NCBI RefSeq assembly: GCF_004345605.1
Contig: NZ_SLVY01000001.1
Coordinates: 248,001 to 312,000, forward strand
Direction: 5' to 3'
Source: Rhodococcus sp. SMB37
Lineage (GTDB): Bacteria; Actinomycetota; Actinomycetes; Mycobacteriales; Mycobacteriaceae
DNA: 64,000 bases
Part shown: positions 53,116 to 62,878 of the stretch, in pieces
How the letters are laid out: each line of letters starts with the position of its first letter
Position numbering within the stretch: position 1 is the first letter of the stretch
Position numbers and translations under genes: made by a program
The notes under the pieces: generated by a model
What the model saw: only the letters and a program-made list of their open reading frames with translations
What the model was told of the DNA's origin: nothing
The model's database searches: none

Positions 53116-55163
53116 TGTCAGACAGCGCTTCCGGCCCTGCCCGTAGCCCGGCGATCATCGATTCCCGGCTCATCGCACTCGACGCCGACCTCGGTTCCGA
53201 CAAGGAGTCGGTGATCACGGCGCTTGCCGACCGGCTCACAGCTGCGGGTCGCGCGACCGATCGCGACGCACTCGCCGGCGCCGTGCTCGATCGCGAGACC
53301 AAGTCGGCGACCGGACTGCCCGGCGGAATCGCGATCCCCCACTGTCGGCACGAGACGATCACCACCCCGTCGCTCGGATTCGCCCGACTCTCGCCGAAGG
53401 TCGACTTCGGCGCTCCCGACGGCCCTGCCGACCTGGTGTTCCTCATCGCCGCCCCCGAAGGCGCCGGCGCAGATCACATGCGTCTTCTCACCGCTCTGGC
53501 TCGCGCACTCGTCCGGCCCGATTTCGTCACAGCACTCCGCGACGCGCCCGGGCCCGACGACGTGATCGCCCTGGTCGAAGACGTCCTGCCTGCGGCTCCC
53601 GCTGCCATGCCGGTCGGGGCCACCGCAGGGTCGGCCGACAGAAGTCAGCAAGCACCCGAGCCCGAACCGTCCGAGCGGTCCGTGGTCGCGGTTACCGCGT
53701 GCCCCACAGGAATCGCGCACACCTATATGGCGGCCGATGCGCTCACAGCCGCAGCCGAGCGCGCCGGAGTCGCGCTGCACGTCGAGACGCAAGGTTCGAG
53801 CGGAAGTACTCCGATTCCGGCATCCGTCATCGCTGCCGCCGATGCCGTCATCTTCGCGACCGATGTCGGAGTCAAGGGAAAAGAGCGGTTCGCGGGCAAG
53901 CCGGTGATCGCCTCCGGCGTCAAGCGCGCGATCAACGAACCGGATGTGATGGTCGCCGAAGCCCTGCGTGCGGGCGCTGATCCGAATGCACCCCGGGTGG
54001 AGGCGGGTGCGACGGACACCACCGGCGACACCGATTCCGCCGACCTCGGCTGGGGCACCCGGCTGAGGCAGATCCTGCTGACCGGCGTCAGCTATATGAT
54101 CCCGTTCGTCGCAGCCGGTGGTCTGCTCATCGCCCTCGGGTTCCTGTTCGGCGGCTACGACATCTCCGACTCCGCGTCCACCATCGTCGTGGACAATTCG
54201 TTGACGAATCTGCCGGACGGCGGACTCGCGATCTACCTCGGCGCCGTGCTGTACCAGATCGGCTCGCTCGCATTCTCCTTCCTCGTACCCGCGCTTGCCG
54301 GGTACATCGCCTACGCAATCGCCGACCGCCCCGGTCTCGCGCCCGGCTTCACCGCCGGTGCCGTCGCGGTGTTCGTCGGGGCCGGGTTCATCGGCGGTCT
54401 GGTCGGCGGTCTCATCGCTGGTTTCGCAGCCTTGTGGGTCGGTCGGATTCCACTGCCCACGTGGGCACGTGGGCTGATGCCCGTGGTGATCATTCCCCTG
54501 CTCGCGAGCCTGATCGTCGGTGGACTCATGTTCCTCGTCCTGGGTAGGCCGCTCGCCGCGATCACCACCGGTCTCACCGACTGGCTCAACGGCCTGTCCG
54601 GCGGCTCTGCCGTAGCGCTCGGCGTCATCCTCGGTCTCATGATGTGTTTCGACCTCGGAGGACCGGTCAACAAGGCGGCGTATGCGTTCGCCGTGGCAGG
54701 CCTCGACGTCTCCAACCATGCGTCACTGCAGATCATGGCCGCCGTAATGGCGGCCGGTATGGTGCCTCCACTCGCGATGGCACTCTCCTCACAGGTTCGG
54801 CCGCGCCTCTACAGCGCCGCTGAACGTGAGAACGGCAAAGCCGCATGGCTTCTCGGCGCCTCCTTCATCTCGGAAGGTGCCATCCCCTTCGCAGCAGCGG
54901 ATCCGTTCCGGGTGATCCCGTCGATGATGCTCGGCGGCGCAGTCACCGGCGGCATCATCATGGCGACCGATGTGACGTTGAGCGCGCCTCACGGTGGCAT
55001 CTTCGTGGTCTTCGCGATGGATCGCGTGCTGTGGTTCTTCGTCGCACTCGTGGTGGGCACGGTCGTCGCCGCGCTCAGCGTCACTCTCGCAAAGGAGTTC
55101 ACACGTTCCGAATCCCGCAGTCCCGCCGCACCTGAAGCCGGATCTCAGCCGGCCGCCGTCTGA
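53115..55163 (+). CDS. fruA: PTS fructose-specific transporter, fused IIA-IIB-IIC
   Basis: Imports fructose and phosphorylates it to fructose-1-phosphate. One protein of 682 residues in the order IIA (about 15-160, phospho-His H76 in IAIPHC), IIB (about 190-290, phospho-Cys C196 in TACPTGIAHTYMAA), IIC (about 315-660, some nine helices). A short linker with Asp/Thr lies between IIB and IIC. ATG 53115 was chosen over GTG 53112 because AAGGA is seven bases upstream. Loss of phosphate from HPr (downstream) feeds domain IIA. Confidence 0.96.
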   Translation: MSDSASGPARSPAIIDSRLIALDADLGSDKESVITALADRLTAAGRATDRDALAGAVLDRETKSATGLPGGIAIPHCRHETITTPSLGFARLSPKVDFGAPDGPADLVFLIAAPEGAGADHMRLLTALARALVRPDFVTALRDAPGPDDVIALVEDVLPAAPAAMPVGATAGSADRSQQAPEPEPSERSVVAVTACPTGIAHTYMAADALTAAAERAGVALHVETQGSSGSTPIPASVIAAADAVIFATDVGVKGKERFAGKPVIASGVKRAINEPDVMVAEALRAGADPNAPRVEAGATDTTGDTDSADLGWGTRLRQILLTGVSYMIPFVAAGGLLIALGFLFGGYDISDSASTIVVDNSLTNLPDGGLAIYLGAVLYQIGSLAFSFLVPALAGYIAYAIADRPGLAPGFTAGAVAVFVGAGFIGGLVGGLIAGFAALWVGRIPLPTWARGLMPVVIIPLLASLIVGGLMFLVLGRPLAAITTGLTDWLNGLSGGSAVALGVILGLMMCFDLGGPVNKAAYAFAVAGLDVSNHASLQIMAAVMAAGMVPPLAMALSSQVRPRLYSAAERENGKAAWLLGASFISEGAIPFAAADPFRVIPSMMLGGAVTGGIIMATDVTLSAPHGGIFVVFAMDRVLWFFVALVVGTVVAALSVTLAKEFTRSESRSPAAPEAGSQPAAV

Positions 55164-55190
55164 TCCTCCCCCTCACACAAAGGAGTTCCC

Positions 55191-55448
55191 ATGCCCGCCA
55201 ATACCGTCAAGGTCGGCTCGTCCATCGGCCTGCACGCACGTCCCGCCGGAATCATCGCCGAAGCGGTCGTTGCCGCAGGAGTTCCGGTGACGCTGTCGGT
55301 CGACGGAGGCGATCCCGTCGATGCGGGATCCGCCTTGATGATCATGACGCTCGGCGCCTCACAAGGTGTCGCTGTCACGGTCCAGTGCGACGACGAGACC
55401 GTCCTCGCGCACGTCAGCGAGCTCGTCGCCGCTGACCTCGACGCCTGA
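55191..55448 (+). CDS. ptsH: PTS phosphocarrier HPr
   Basis: An 85-residue phosphocarrier between enzyme I and FruA. The active His is H15 in LHARPAG. A Ser at position 47 in GSALMIM stands where Gram-positive HPr kinase would act, but no HPr kinase is in the window. AAAGGAG lies seven bases before the ATG. It ends the fru operon. Confidence 0.95.
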   Translation: MPANTVKVGSSIGLHARPAGIIAEAVVAAGVPVTLSVDGGDPVDAGSALMIMTLGASQGVAVTVQCDDETVLAHVSELVAADLDA

Positions 55449-55461
55449 CCCGCTCTGACGG

Positions 55462-56532
55462 TCAGGTACGCCGGGCGCGCAGACGCCACACGAGCGTGGC
55501 AGCTGCGATCAGGACCACCGAGCCGACCGCTGCTGCGGCTCCGATCCGCCCGGCATCGCCCGATCCGGGGTCGGACTCGGCCTCCGCCCCCGGATCGGCG
55601 GCGAAGTAGTCGGCCACCCCACGAATCACCCGGATCGGAGGCAGCTCACCGGTGGCGGCGCCGCCCCGGAGAATCGCCTCGGATCCGGTCAGCAGGTCGC
55701 CCGCATCGGTGAACGCCATCGCCTCACCCTGGGGTTCGTCGGGAACGGGGATTCGAAAAACCGGACCCGCAGCGATCGCGGCCGCGAGATCCGAGTCCGG
55801 CGCGTGGAAGACGTAGACGTCGGTATAGGTACGAACAGCCGCGACTGTGCCGTCCGCACTCACTGCGCCGCCGGTGATCAACGTCGACGATGCTCCTGGG
55901 AGCGGGCCTCCGGGGGTATCGGTGGGACCGAGGGAAAGGGAACCGACCTTCTCGAGCGGCACTGGCCCTGGCGTCTCGAGCTGGTCGACCGTCCGACCGC
56001 GCACCGGCCGATACACACCGCTCGCACCGAACAGCGCCTTGGTGACGATCACCGGTTCTCCGCTCGCCGAGACCAGCAGGGCCTCCGCGTCGCGTGGACC
56101 GTCCGGGTAGGTCAGGCGGTGAAGGTCGCCAGCACCGCTGGCAGGGTCGAGTGAGATCAGTGCCACCGTCTGTCGCGCGGAGGTGTTGTCGCCGATGTCC
56201 GCAAGCCACAATCTACCGTCGGGGGCGGCCGCGAGGTCTTCGATGTCGTAGGGGTCCACCGGGACCGGAAACCGTTGCACCACTGTGCAGTCCGCGTCGA
56301 GTTCAACCACCGACTCGTCCGCACCCGCGTCAGGTGTAGCGAACAGCCGCCCCCCGGCCTCGGCGAGCCCGGACAGCTCGACCAGGACAGGATCGTCCGG
56401 TGTACACAGGACCTCCGCCGAGAAATCCGCGACCGGTACTTCCGCGACGTCCGCCCCGGCGGGCGCCGCACCCGGCAGTGTGCAGACGAGCGCAACGACG
56501 GTCGTGACACCGGCGTCGCGCAGCGAACCCAT
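55462..56532 (-). CDS. Exported beta-propeller-like protein with C-terminal membrane anchor
   Basis: A 356-residue protein I cannot assign to a named family. It has a signal peptide (about 1-28, TTVVALVCTLPGAAPAGA), an extracytoplasmic part with strands like DGRLWLADIGDNTSARQTVAL and a DAEALLVS motif that recall phytase-like or NHL beta-propellers, and one C-terminal helix followed by Arg residues (VVLIAAATLVWRLRARR). So it is probably held in the membrane with its domain outside. The ATG overlaps the hflX stop by one base (TGATG), so it is translated after hflX. Ligand unknown. Confidence 0.65.
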   Translation of the reverse strand: MGSLRDAGVTTVVALVCTLPGAAPAGADVAEVPVADFSAEVLCTPDDPVLVELSGLAEAGGRLFATPDAGADESVVELDADCTVVQRFPVPVDPYDIEDLAAAPDGRLWLADIGDNTSARQTVALISLDPASGAGDLHRLTYPDGPRDAEALLVSASGEPVIVTKALFGASGVYRPVRGRTVDQLETPGPVPLEKVGSLSLGPTDTPGGPLPGASSTLITGGAVSADGTVAAVRTYTDVYVFHAPDSDLAAAIAAGPVFRIPVPDEPQGEAMAFTDAGDLLTGSEAILRGGAATGELPPIRVIRGVADYFAADPGAEAESDPGSGDAGRIGAAAAVGSVVLIAAATLVWRLRARRT

Positions 56533-57995
56533 CAGGCGGCGTACTCGTCCAATGCGGAGGCGAGTGCCCGCGGAACCCTGGCGTGTACACGGGTGCCGTC
56601 GGCCTCGTGCGCGGAATGGAGGATCTGGCCGTCCGAGTGGATTCGGGACAGCAGGTCGCCGCGGGTGTACGGCACGAGGACCTTCACCTCCACGTCCGGG
56701 TCCTCGAGCAGACGAGCGAGCCGTTCGCGCAGTTCTTCGATACCCTCGCCGGTGTACGCAGATACGAACACCGAGTCGGTCAGGAGCCCGCGCAGCTGGG
56801 TCAGGGTGACCGGATCGGCCGCATCGACCTTGTTGACGACGATCAACTCGGGCGGCGGGGGGCCGTCGGATTCGCGCAGAACATCGGTCAGGACCTCGCG
56901 GACCGCCTTGATCTGCTCGGTCGGGAGCGGATCGGATCCGTCGACCACGTGCAGCAGAAGATCGGCGTCGGCGACTTCTTCGAGGGTCGACCGGAAGGCC
57001 TCCACGAGCTGAGTCGGCAGGTGACGCACGAATCCGACCGTGTCGGTCAGGACGAATTCCCGGCCGTCGGGTAGTGCTGCGCGTCGTGTCGTCGGGTCCA
57101 AGGTGGCGAACAGTGCGTTCTCCACCAGGACACCCGAGCCGGTGAGCCGGTTGAGCAGACTCGATTTGCCGGCGTTGGTGTAGCCGACAATCGCAACAGA
57201 GGGGATCCCGTTGCGCAGCCGGCGAGTCCGCTTCGTGTCGCGGGCCGCCTTCATTCCCTTGATCTCGCGGCGCAGCTTCGCCATCCGTTCCCGGATTCGA
57301 CGACGGTCGGTTTCGATCTTGGTTTCACCGGGACCGCGGAGACCCACGCCGCCGTTGCTGCCGGCCCGACCGCCCGCCTGACGCGACATCGATTCACCCC
57401 AGCCACGCAGTCGCGGCAGCATGTACTCCATCTGCGCGAGAGAGACCTGGGCTTTACCTTCACGTGAGGTCGCGTGTTGGGCGAAGATGTCGAGGATGAG
57501 CGCCGTCCGGTCGATGACCTTGACCTTGACGACCTTCTCCAATGCGGTGAGCTGGGCGGGAGTGAGTTCGCCGTCGCAGATCACGGTGTCGGCGCCGGTG
57601 GCGAGCACGATCTCGCGTAGCTCCTCGGCCTTGCCCGAACCGATGTAGGTGGCGGCGTCCGGCTTGTCGCGGCGCTGGACCATCCCCTCGAGCACCTCGG
57701 AACCCGCGGTTTCGGCGAGTGCGGCGAGCTCGGTGAGGCTCGCATCGGCCTGGGCGGCGGTGCCACCGGTCCATACACCGGCCAGCACGACCCGTTCGAG
57801 ACGGAGCTGCCGATATTCGACCTCGGTGATGTCTTCGAGTTCGGTGGACAGACCCGCGACGCGCCGGAGGGCGCTGCGGTCTTCGAGCTGCATCTCGCCC
57901 ACCGAAGGATCGTCGTGGGCCCAGCCTTCGGGACCGTCGTACCCGGTGCGATCGGTGTCGTCTGTCGTGTTGCGAGTGCGCGATGTGTTCGTCAT
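56532..57995 (-). CDS. hflX: GTPase HflX
   Basis: A ribosome-associated GTPase of 487 residues that splits stalled 70S ribosomes. The N-terminal HflX domain (about 70-260) includes GSGKAEEL, a coiled-coil region (ETKIETDRRRIRERMAKLRREIKGMK, in pieces) and the G domain: GYTNAGKSSL (G1), DTVGFVRHLP (G3) and VVNKVDAADP (G4). ATG 57995 (MTNTSRTRN) was taken as start; the frame upstream to 58298 lacks homology. Rv2725c equivalent, followed by dapF upstream in the minus strand order. Confidence 0.94.
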   Translation of the reverse strand: MTNTSRTRNTTDDTDRTGYDGPEGWAHDDPSVGEMQLEDRSALRRVAGLSTELEDITEVEYRQLRLERVVLAGVWTGGTAAQADASLTELAALAETAGSEVLEGMVQRRDKPDAATYIGSGKAEELREIVLATGADTVICDGELTPAQLTALEKVVKVKVIDRTALILDIFAQHATSREGKAQVSLAQMEYMLPRLRGWGESMSRQAGGRAGSNGGVGLRGPGETKIETDRRRIRERMAKLRREIKGMKAARDTKRTRRLRNGIPSVAIVGYTNAGKSSLLNRLTGSGVLVENALFATLDPTTRRAALPDGREFVLTDTVGFVRHLPTQLVEAFRSTLEEVADADLLLHVVDGSDPLPTEQIKAVREVLTDVLRESDGPPPPELIVVNKVDAADPVTLTQLRGLLTDSVFVSAYTGEGIEELRERLARLLEDPDVEVKVLVPYTRGDLLSRIHSDGQILHSAHEADGTRVHARVPRALASALDEYAA

Positions 57996-58068
57996 ACAGG
58001 TCCCATAGTCCCACGAAGCCCGATTCGGTGCATTCGAGTTTTTCGGACGTCCCGGGATCGCGCGATGC

Positions 58069-58935
58069 TCATGCGAGCGCCGACCACCATTCGTCGCTGA
58101 TCGCGCCGTGCGCGACCAGCACCGACGGCCCCCGCAACCAGGCGTGTTCGTCCTCGATCCGCACCTCCACGGCACCGCCGGGGATCCGCACTCGGACGAC
58201 ACCGGCGTCGGCACCGTCGTGCCGCAGGGCTGCTGCGGCGGCCGCGACCGTGCCGGTGCCGCACGAGCGTGTCTCGCCGACGCCCCGCTCGTGCACACGC
58301 ATGTCGACGGCTCCCGACTCGATCGGGGTCAGGAATTCGATGTTGACGCCCTGAGGGAAGAATCCGGGGTCGTACCCGGGCGAGGTGAGATCGAGTGCGG
58401 CGAGGCTCGCGCCGGTCAGATTCGGATCGACACAGGCCAGATGCGGGTTGCCGACATCGATACCGATTCCGTGGTAGACGCGGCCGTCGATTGTGGCGGA
58501 CGACTCGCCGAGTTGCGCGACCCTCCCCATCTCCACGGTGACCTCACCCGCAACCGGTCCGGTCGAGTGGACCTGCACGGGTTTTCCGCCCGCCCTCGAC
58601 CCGACGACGAAGCTCTCCCGGCTCTCGAGCCCCTCGGCGGTGAGGTAGTGCGCGAATACCCGTACCCCGTTGCCACACATCTCGGCGATCGACCCGTCGG
58701 CATTGCGGTAGTCCATGAACCAGTCGTCGGCGCTCATACCCTCCGGGAGCGCATCGAGCAGACCGGAATCGACCAGCGCTCCGGTACGCGCGACACGCAG
58801 CACGCCGTCGGCTCCGAGTCCGCGACGTCGATCGCACAGCGCTGCGATTCGGTCGGATGTGAGAGTCAGCCGGGCATCGGGATCGGGAAGGATGACGAAA
58901 TCGTTCTCGGTGCCGTGGCCTTTGCTGAACTCCAT
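58069..58935 (-). CDS. dapF: Diaminopimelate epimerase
   Basis: Converts LL- to meso-diaminopimelate for lysine and peptidoglycan. The two catalytic thiols are C87 (in [14 protein letters not shown]) and C225 (in [13 protein letters not shown]). 288 residues, normal length. The ATG start has no strong ribosome site. Eleven bases separate it from miaA, so these genes probably share a message. Corresponds to Rv2726c. Confidence 0.96.
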   Translation of the reverse strand: MEFSKGHGTENDFVILPDPDARLTLTSDRIAALCDRRRGLGADGVLRVARTGALVDSGLLDALPEGMSADDWFMDYRNADGSIAEMCGNGVRVFAHYLTAEGLESRESFVVGSRAGGKPVQVHSTGPVAGEVTVEMGRVAQLGESSATIDGRVYHGIGIDVGNPHLACVDPNLTGASLAALDLTSPGYDPGFFPQGVNIEFLTPIESGAVDMRVHERGVGETRSCGTGTVAAAAAALRHDGADAGVVRVRIPGGAVEVRIEDEHAWLRGPSVLVAHGAISDEWWSALA

Positions 58936-58945
58936 GCCGTCAACC

Positions 58946-59890
58946 TTAGCGAGAGCCCCGCTGCTCGCCGCCGCAGGACTCGACGATCCGCAGCGCTTCG
59001 GCAGCGAGATTCGGATCGGCGCCGTCGAGCCAGTGGATCCGGTGGTCGCGGCGGAACCACGAGCGCTGCCGCCGGACGTACCGCCGGGTACCGATGAACG
59101 TCCGCTCGCGGGCGTAGTCGAGGTCGCACTCGCCCTCCAGATACTCGAGAACCTGTGCGTATCCGATCGCGCGGCGTGCTGTCACGCCATCACGTAGTCC
59201 GAGTTCGATCAGTGCACGTACCTCGTCGACGAGTCCGAGTTCGAACATGAGATCGGTGCGCTTCTCGATGCGCTCGTCCAGATCTGTCGTGTCGCGGTCG
59301 ACGCCCAGGATCAGCGTGTCCCATCGTGGGTCGCCGACGGTCGGTTGCGACGCCGCGAAGGGAAGACCGGTCAGTTCGACGACTTCCAACGCACGGACCA
59401 TGCGGCGTCCGTCCGTGGGCAGGATCGTGGCGGCCGCAGCGGGGTCGGCGCAGCGCAGCGCCTCGTGCACAGCGGACACTCCCCCGTCGGCGAGAACGGA
59501 TTCCCACTTCGCGCGGACCTCGGGGTCGGTCGCGGGGAACTGCCACTCGTCGAGCAGGGACTGCACGTACATCATCGACCCGCCGACGACAACCGGCACC
59601 CGGCCGGACGCGAGGATGCGCTCGACGTCGGCGGTCGCGGCCTCCTGGTAACGCGCGACTGTCGCGGTTTCGGTGACATCGAGGACGTCCAGTTGGTGGT
59701 GCGGAATCCCGCGTCGCTCGCCTACCGGCAGTTTCGCGGTGCCGATGTCCATGCCGCGGTACTGCTGCATCGCGTCGATGTTGACGATCTCGCCTCCGAG
59801 GGCTTCGGCGAGGTCCAGACCGAGATCCGACTTCCCTGTCGCGGTCGGACCTACGACAGCAATCGGGCGGTGATGCCCCGGAGTGCTCAC
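58946..59890 (-). CDS. miaA: tRNA dimethylallyltransferase MiaA
   Basis: Adds the isopentenyl group to A37 of tRNAs reading UNN codons, the step before MiaB (right end of the window). P-loop is [10 protein letters not shown], then [15 protein letters not shown] (catalytic Asp/Thr) and [10 protein letters not shown]. The start GTG 59890 overlaps the stop of the extradiol-dioxygenase-like gene as GTGA; the open frame runs on to 60310 without the family start. 314 residues. Confidence 0.95.
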   Translation of the reverse strand: MSTPGHHRPIAVVGPTATGKSDLGLDLAEALGGEIVNIDAMQQYRGMDIGTAKLPVGERRGIPHHQLDVLDVTETATVARYQEAATADVERILASGRVPVVVGGSMMYVQSLLDEWQFPATDPEVRAKWESVLADGGVSAVHEALRCADPAAAATILPTDGRRMVRALEVVELTGLPFAASQPTVGDPRWDTLILGVDRDTTDLDERIEKRTDLMFELGLVDEVRALIELGLRDGVTARRAIGYAQVLEYLEGECDLDYARERTFIGTRRYVRRQRSWFRRDHRIHWLDGADPNLAAEALRIVESCGGEQRGSR

Positions 59891-60618
59891 GGGCGCCAGA
59901 TTCCCACGTGGTACCCCACACCGTACGGTGCGGCGCTGTACTCGATCGTCGCCTCGGACGGGGGCTGGGTGAATATCCCTGCGAGGACCTGCCACGCGGC
60001 ACGCCCCGCGAGTGCGATCTCCTCGCACAGCACGGCGTCGAACGCGGCGAGTCCGTGTGGATCTCCGGCCGCGAGTGCTGCGCGCAGGCTCTCCTCGACC
60101 GCGGCAGATCTCTCGTCGAGTGCGCCGGGCGCCTTCGCTGTCAGTGTTGCGGCGCCGTCGGCGACGATGAGCAACCCGCGTCGCGTCGTATCGGCATCGA
60201 GACGTGTTCGCAGTGTCTTGCCCAGTTGCGCGCAGTCGGCCGGGTCCGTGTCTCGGGCGAGGACGTGCACCTCGGCGCGCGCACCGGGCGCTGCACGCTC
60301 GCGGAGCCATCCGGCGACCAGTGCGGCCAGCGGCATGTCGGCATCCGGTGTTCCAGGGGTCTCATCTGCTGCGGGGCCGAGCGCAACCCGGACGTCGGCA
60401 CCGAATCCGCGGAAGGTGCCCACCGCGTCGGACGGGACTTCCGCGGAGTCTGCTCCGGTGCCCACCACGATCCATTCGTCGACGTCGCCGATCCGGCTCG
60501 CCGCGTCGAGTACAGCGCGCCGGAGGTCGTCGGTCTCGGAAGCGGCGAGCCCGATCAATTCGGGCACGAGAAGAGGTGGGGAAGGCATGAACACCGCAGC
60601 GATCAACACATCGGCCAC
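59887..60618 (-). CDS. Class III extradiol dioxygenase-like protein
   Basis: A 243-residue protein of the LigB/MEMO-like group, in the place of Rv2728c. The start [21 protein letters not shown] matches the usual N-terminus, but the H-x-P or H-x-H metal motif of active extradiol enzymes is absent there (VFMPSPPLL has no His). [22 protein letters not shown] and [17 protein letters not shown] are further conserved parts. So it is probably not a typical dioxygenase. It is coupled to miaA. Confidence 0.75.
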   Translation of the reverse strand: MADVLIAAVFMPSPPLLVPELIGLAASETDDLRRAVLDAASRIGDVDEWIVVGTGADSAEVPSDAVGTFRGFGADVRVALGPAADETPGTPDADMPLAALVAGWLRERAAPGARAEVHVLARDTDPADCAQLGKTLRTRLDADTTRRGLLIVADGAATLTAKAPGALDERSAAVEESLRAALAAGDPHGLAAFDAVLCEEIALAGRAAWQVLAGIFTQPPSEATIEYSAAPYGVGYHVGIWRP

Positions 60619-60758
60619 GGTAGTCGACCGGACCCGGAGCCCCGCAGGCGCGCGACCTGTTTCAATAGGGGGCGGACGTGATCACGGATGCCCGTGACCG
60701 GACCTGCGGTAAGCGATGCGATCAGGCAGCCGTGCCGCGCGGCAGAGATGAGGTAGCG

Positions 60759-62174
60759 ATGACCGACCCGAACGCACAGGACCCGACGCCAGAGCAGGTG
60801 TCCGGCACACCGCCGCGTCCTGGTCCCCCGAAGCCGGGAGCCCCACGCCCGGGTGCGCCGAGGCCCGCCCCGACCGAGCATACGACCGCGTCGGAGCATG
60901 CGCCCAAGCCTCATCCGGTCCCGGGACAGACACATCCGCACGCCCCCTCAGTGCCGGCGAGCGATCCGAGCAAGTTCGGGCGTGTCGACGAGGACGGCAC
61001 CGCGTGGGTCCTGACTGCCGAGGGTGAGCGGTGCATCGGTTCGTGGCAGGCGGGCAACGCCGCCGAAGGCCTGGAGCATTTCGGTCGGCGTTACGACGAT
61101 CTCGCCACTGAAGTCGCACTGTTGGAGACGCGTCTGACGTCCGGCTCCGGCGATGCCAAGAAGACCCGGGCGGCAGCCGAGGCCCTGCTCGAGTCGTTGC
61201 CGACCGCTGCAGTGATCGGCGACCTGGACGCGCTCTCGACACGGCTCACCGGGGTGGTCGAGGAGTCCGAGAAGGCGGCGGTCGCCCAGAAACAGGAGAA
61301 GGAACAGCACCGCGCAGAGGCCACCGCCCGCAAGGAGGCGCTCGCGGCTGAGGCCGAGGAGATCGGCGCCGACTCGACCCACTGGAAGGCCGCGGGCGAC
61401 CGCCTGCGGGAGATCCTCGACGAGTGGAAGTCGATCCGCGGTGTCGACCGCAAGACCGACGACGTGCTGTGGCGCCGGTATTCGAAGGCGCGAGAGGCAT
61501 TCAACCGTCGTCGCGGCGCTCACTTCGCCGAACTCGATCGTGAACGTGCCTCCGCGAAGACCAAGAAGGAAGAACTGGTCGCGCGCGCCGAGGCAATGCA
61601 GGACTCGACCGATTGGGGAGCGACCGCCGCAGCATTCCGCGATCTGCTGGCCGAGTGGAAGGCGTCGGGACGTGCCCCGCGCGAAGCCGACGACCAGTTG
61701 TGGAAGCGCTTCAAGGGCGCGCAGGACGTCTTCTTCGCCGCGCGCAACGCCGCATCCGCCGAGCGCGACGCCGAGTTCGAGGACAACGCCCGCGCCAAGG
61801 AGGCTCTGCTCGAGTCGGCGTCGACCATCGACCCAGCGGCCGATCTGGAGGCGGCGCGTACCCGGCTGCGCGAGTTGCAGGAGCGGTGGGAGGCGATCGG
61901 CAAGGTTCCCCGCGACCGGATGCACGATCTCGAGGCCCGCCTCCGCGCGATCGAGAAGCGGGTCCGTGAGGTATCCGACAGTGAGTGGCGGCGGACCGAC
62001 CCCGAAGCCCTGGCCCGCGCTGCCCAGTTCCGCGAACGAGTCCAGCAGTTCGAGGAACAAGCGGAAAAGGCCCAGGCGAAGGGCCGCACCAAGGACGCCG
62101 ATGCGGCGCTCGCCCAGGCTGCACAATGGCGGGAGTGGGCGGAAGCGGCGGAAAGCGCCGTCGGAGAACGCTGA
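60759..62174 (+). CDS. DUF349 coiled-coil protein
   Basis: A 471-residue mostly helical protein. Residues 1-70 are rich in Pro and Gly (low complexity), and the remainder contains several DUF349 units of about 70 residues ([42 protein letters not shown]). ATG 60759 has GAGGTAG upstream. Rv2731 equivalent. Eukaryotic and bacterial roles of DUF349 are unclear. Confidence 0.85.
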   Translation: MTDPNAQDPTPEQVSGTPPRPGPPKPGAPRPGAPRPAPTEHTTASEHAPKPHPVPGQTHPHAPSVPASDPSKFGRVDEDGTAWVLTAEGERCIGSWQAGNAAEGLEHFGRRYDDLATEVALLETRLTSGSGDAKKTRAAAEALLESLPTAAVIGDLDALSTRLTGVVEESEKAAVAQKQEKEQHRAEATARKEALAAEAEEIGADSTHWKAAGDRLREILDEWKSIRGVDRKTDDVLWRRYSKAREAFNRRRGAHFAELDRERASAKTKKEELVARAEAMQDSTDWGATAAAFRDLLAEWKASGRAPREADDQLWKRFKGAQDVFFAARNAASAERDAEFEDNARAKEALLESASTIDPAADLEAARTRLRELQERWEAIGKVPRDRMHDLEARLRAIEKRVREVSDSEWRRTDPEALARAAQFRERVQQFEEQAEKAQAKGRTKDADAALAQAAQWREWAEAAESAVGER

Positions 62175-62192
62175 CCGCCTCGCGGAGTAAGG

Positions 62193-62236
62193 ACGAGCCC
62201 CGTTCGTGCCGGCCGGCCGGAACGAACGGGGCTCGT
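62193..62236. terminator. Hairpin terminator
   Basis: A perfect 15-pair stem (62193-62207 with 62222-62236, ACGAGCCCCGTTCGT) enclosing a 14-base GC-rich loop that is itself palindromic (GGCCGGCC), between the convergent DUF349 and membrane-protein genes. Confidence 0.75.
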
Positions 62237-62254
62237 CTCGTGTCTGTGGGCGGC

Positions 62255-62878
62255 CTATTTCAGATGGCCACCGAACATTCCCCGACGGTCGTCCTCCTCG
62301 GCTACACGTCGCAATTCGGCCTCGGCTGCGAGCTGCGCGGACGTACGGGACCAGGCCACGCGGACCCAGTGGAAGGTCAGGACCATCACGGCAAGCCAGC
62401 CGAGGAACAGCCCGACTCCGGGTCCGGACGCGGCGGAGTCGACAGGGAGCGTCTGACGTGACCACACCGTGAGCAACCCGAAGATGATCGACACAGCAGA
62501 GCCGGCGGCCGCGGCCCACGCCAGGAACCACTTTCGGGTCACGAGCGCGAGAATCGAGGCGACCGCCCCGAAGCCGAGCGCGAGCCAGGTGAAGATTCGG
62601 GACGGAAGCGCAATCGATTCTGCCGTCGCGTCGGAGGCGAACGAGAGCACCTCCCACCCGTTGGCGGCACCGGCGTGCGGGAGGCTGAACGAACCGAGCA
62701 GCACGAGCACCGCGACGGCGACGAACATCGCGCGGGTTCCGGGGTCGATCTCACCTGCGATCCTGCGTTCGGCTGCCTCGAGGTCGGCGCGGGCCTCCCT
62801 GAGTCCGTGGTCGCTCAGCCGGTCGGTGTCACCATCCGTGCCCGTGTGGGTGTTCGGACTGTTCTCGCCCGTGGTCAT
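62255..62878 (-). CDS. Conserved membrane protein (Rv2732c-like)
   Basis: A 207-residue protein with four hydrophobic helices ([71 protein letters not shown]) after a charged N-terminus. Its ATG at 62878 overlaps the miaB stop (ATGA), which fixes the start and couples it to miaB. Function is unknown. Confidence 0.82.
   Translation of the reverse strand: MTTGENSPNTHTGTDGDTDRLSDHGLREARADLEAAERRIAGEIDPGTRAMFVAVAVLVLLGSFSLPHAGAANGWEVLSFASDATAESIALPSRIFTWLALGFGAVASILALVTRKWFLAWAAAAGSAVSIIFGLLTVWSRQTLPVDSAASGPGVGLFLGWLAVMVLTFHWVRVAWSRTSAQLAAEAELRRVAEEDDRRGMFGGHLK

Noticed and set aside
53118-54719. A 533-codon minus-strand frame
   Set aside because: It is antisense to fruA with compositionally biased residues; fruA has all IIABC motifs.
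60948-62657. A 569-codon minus-strand frame
   Set aside because: It is antisense to the DUF349 gene and runs through the terminator hairpin.
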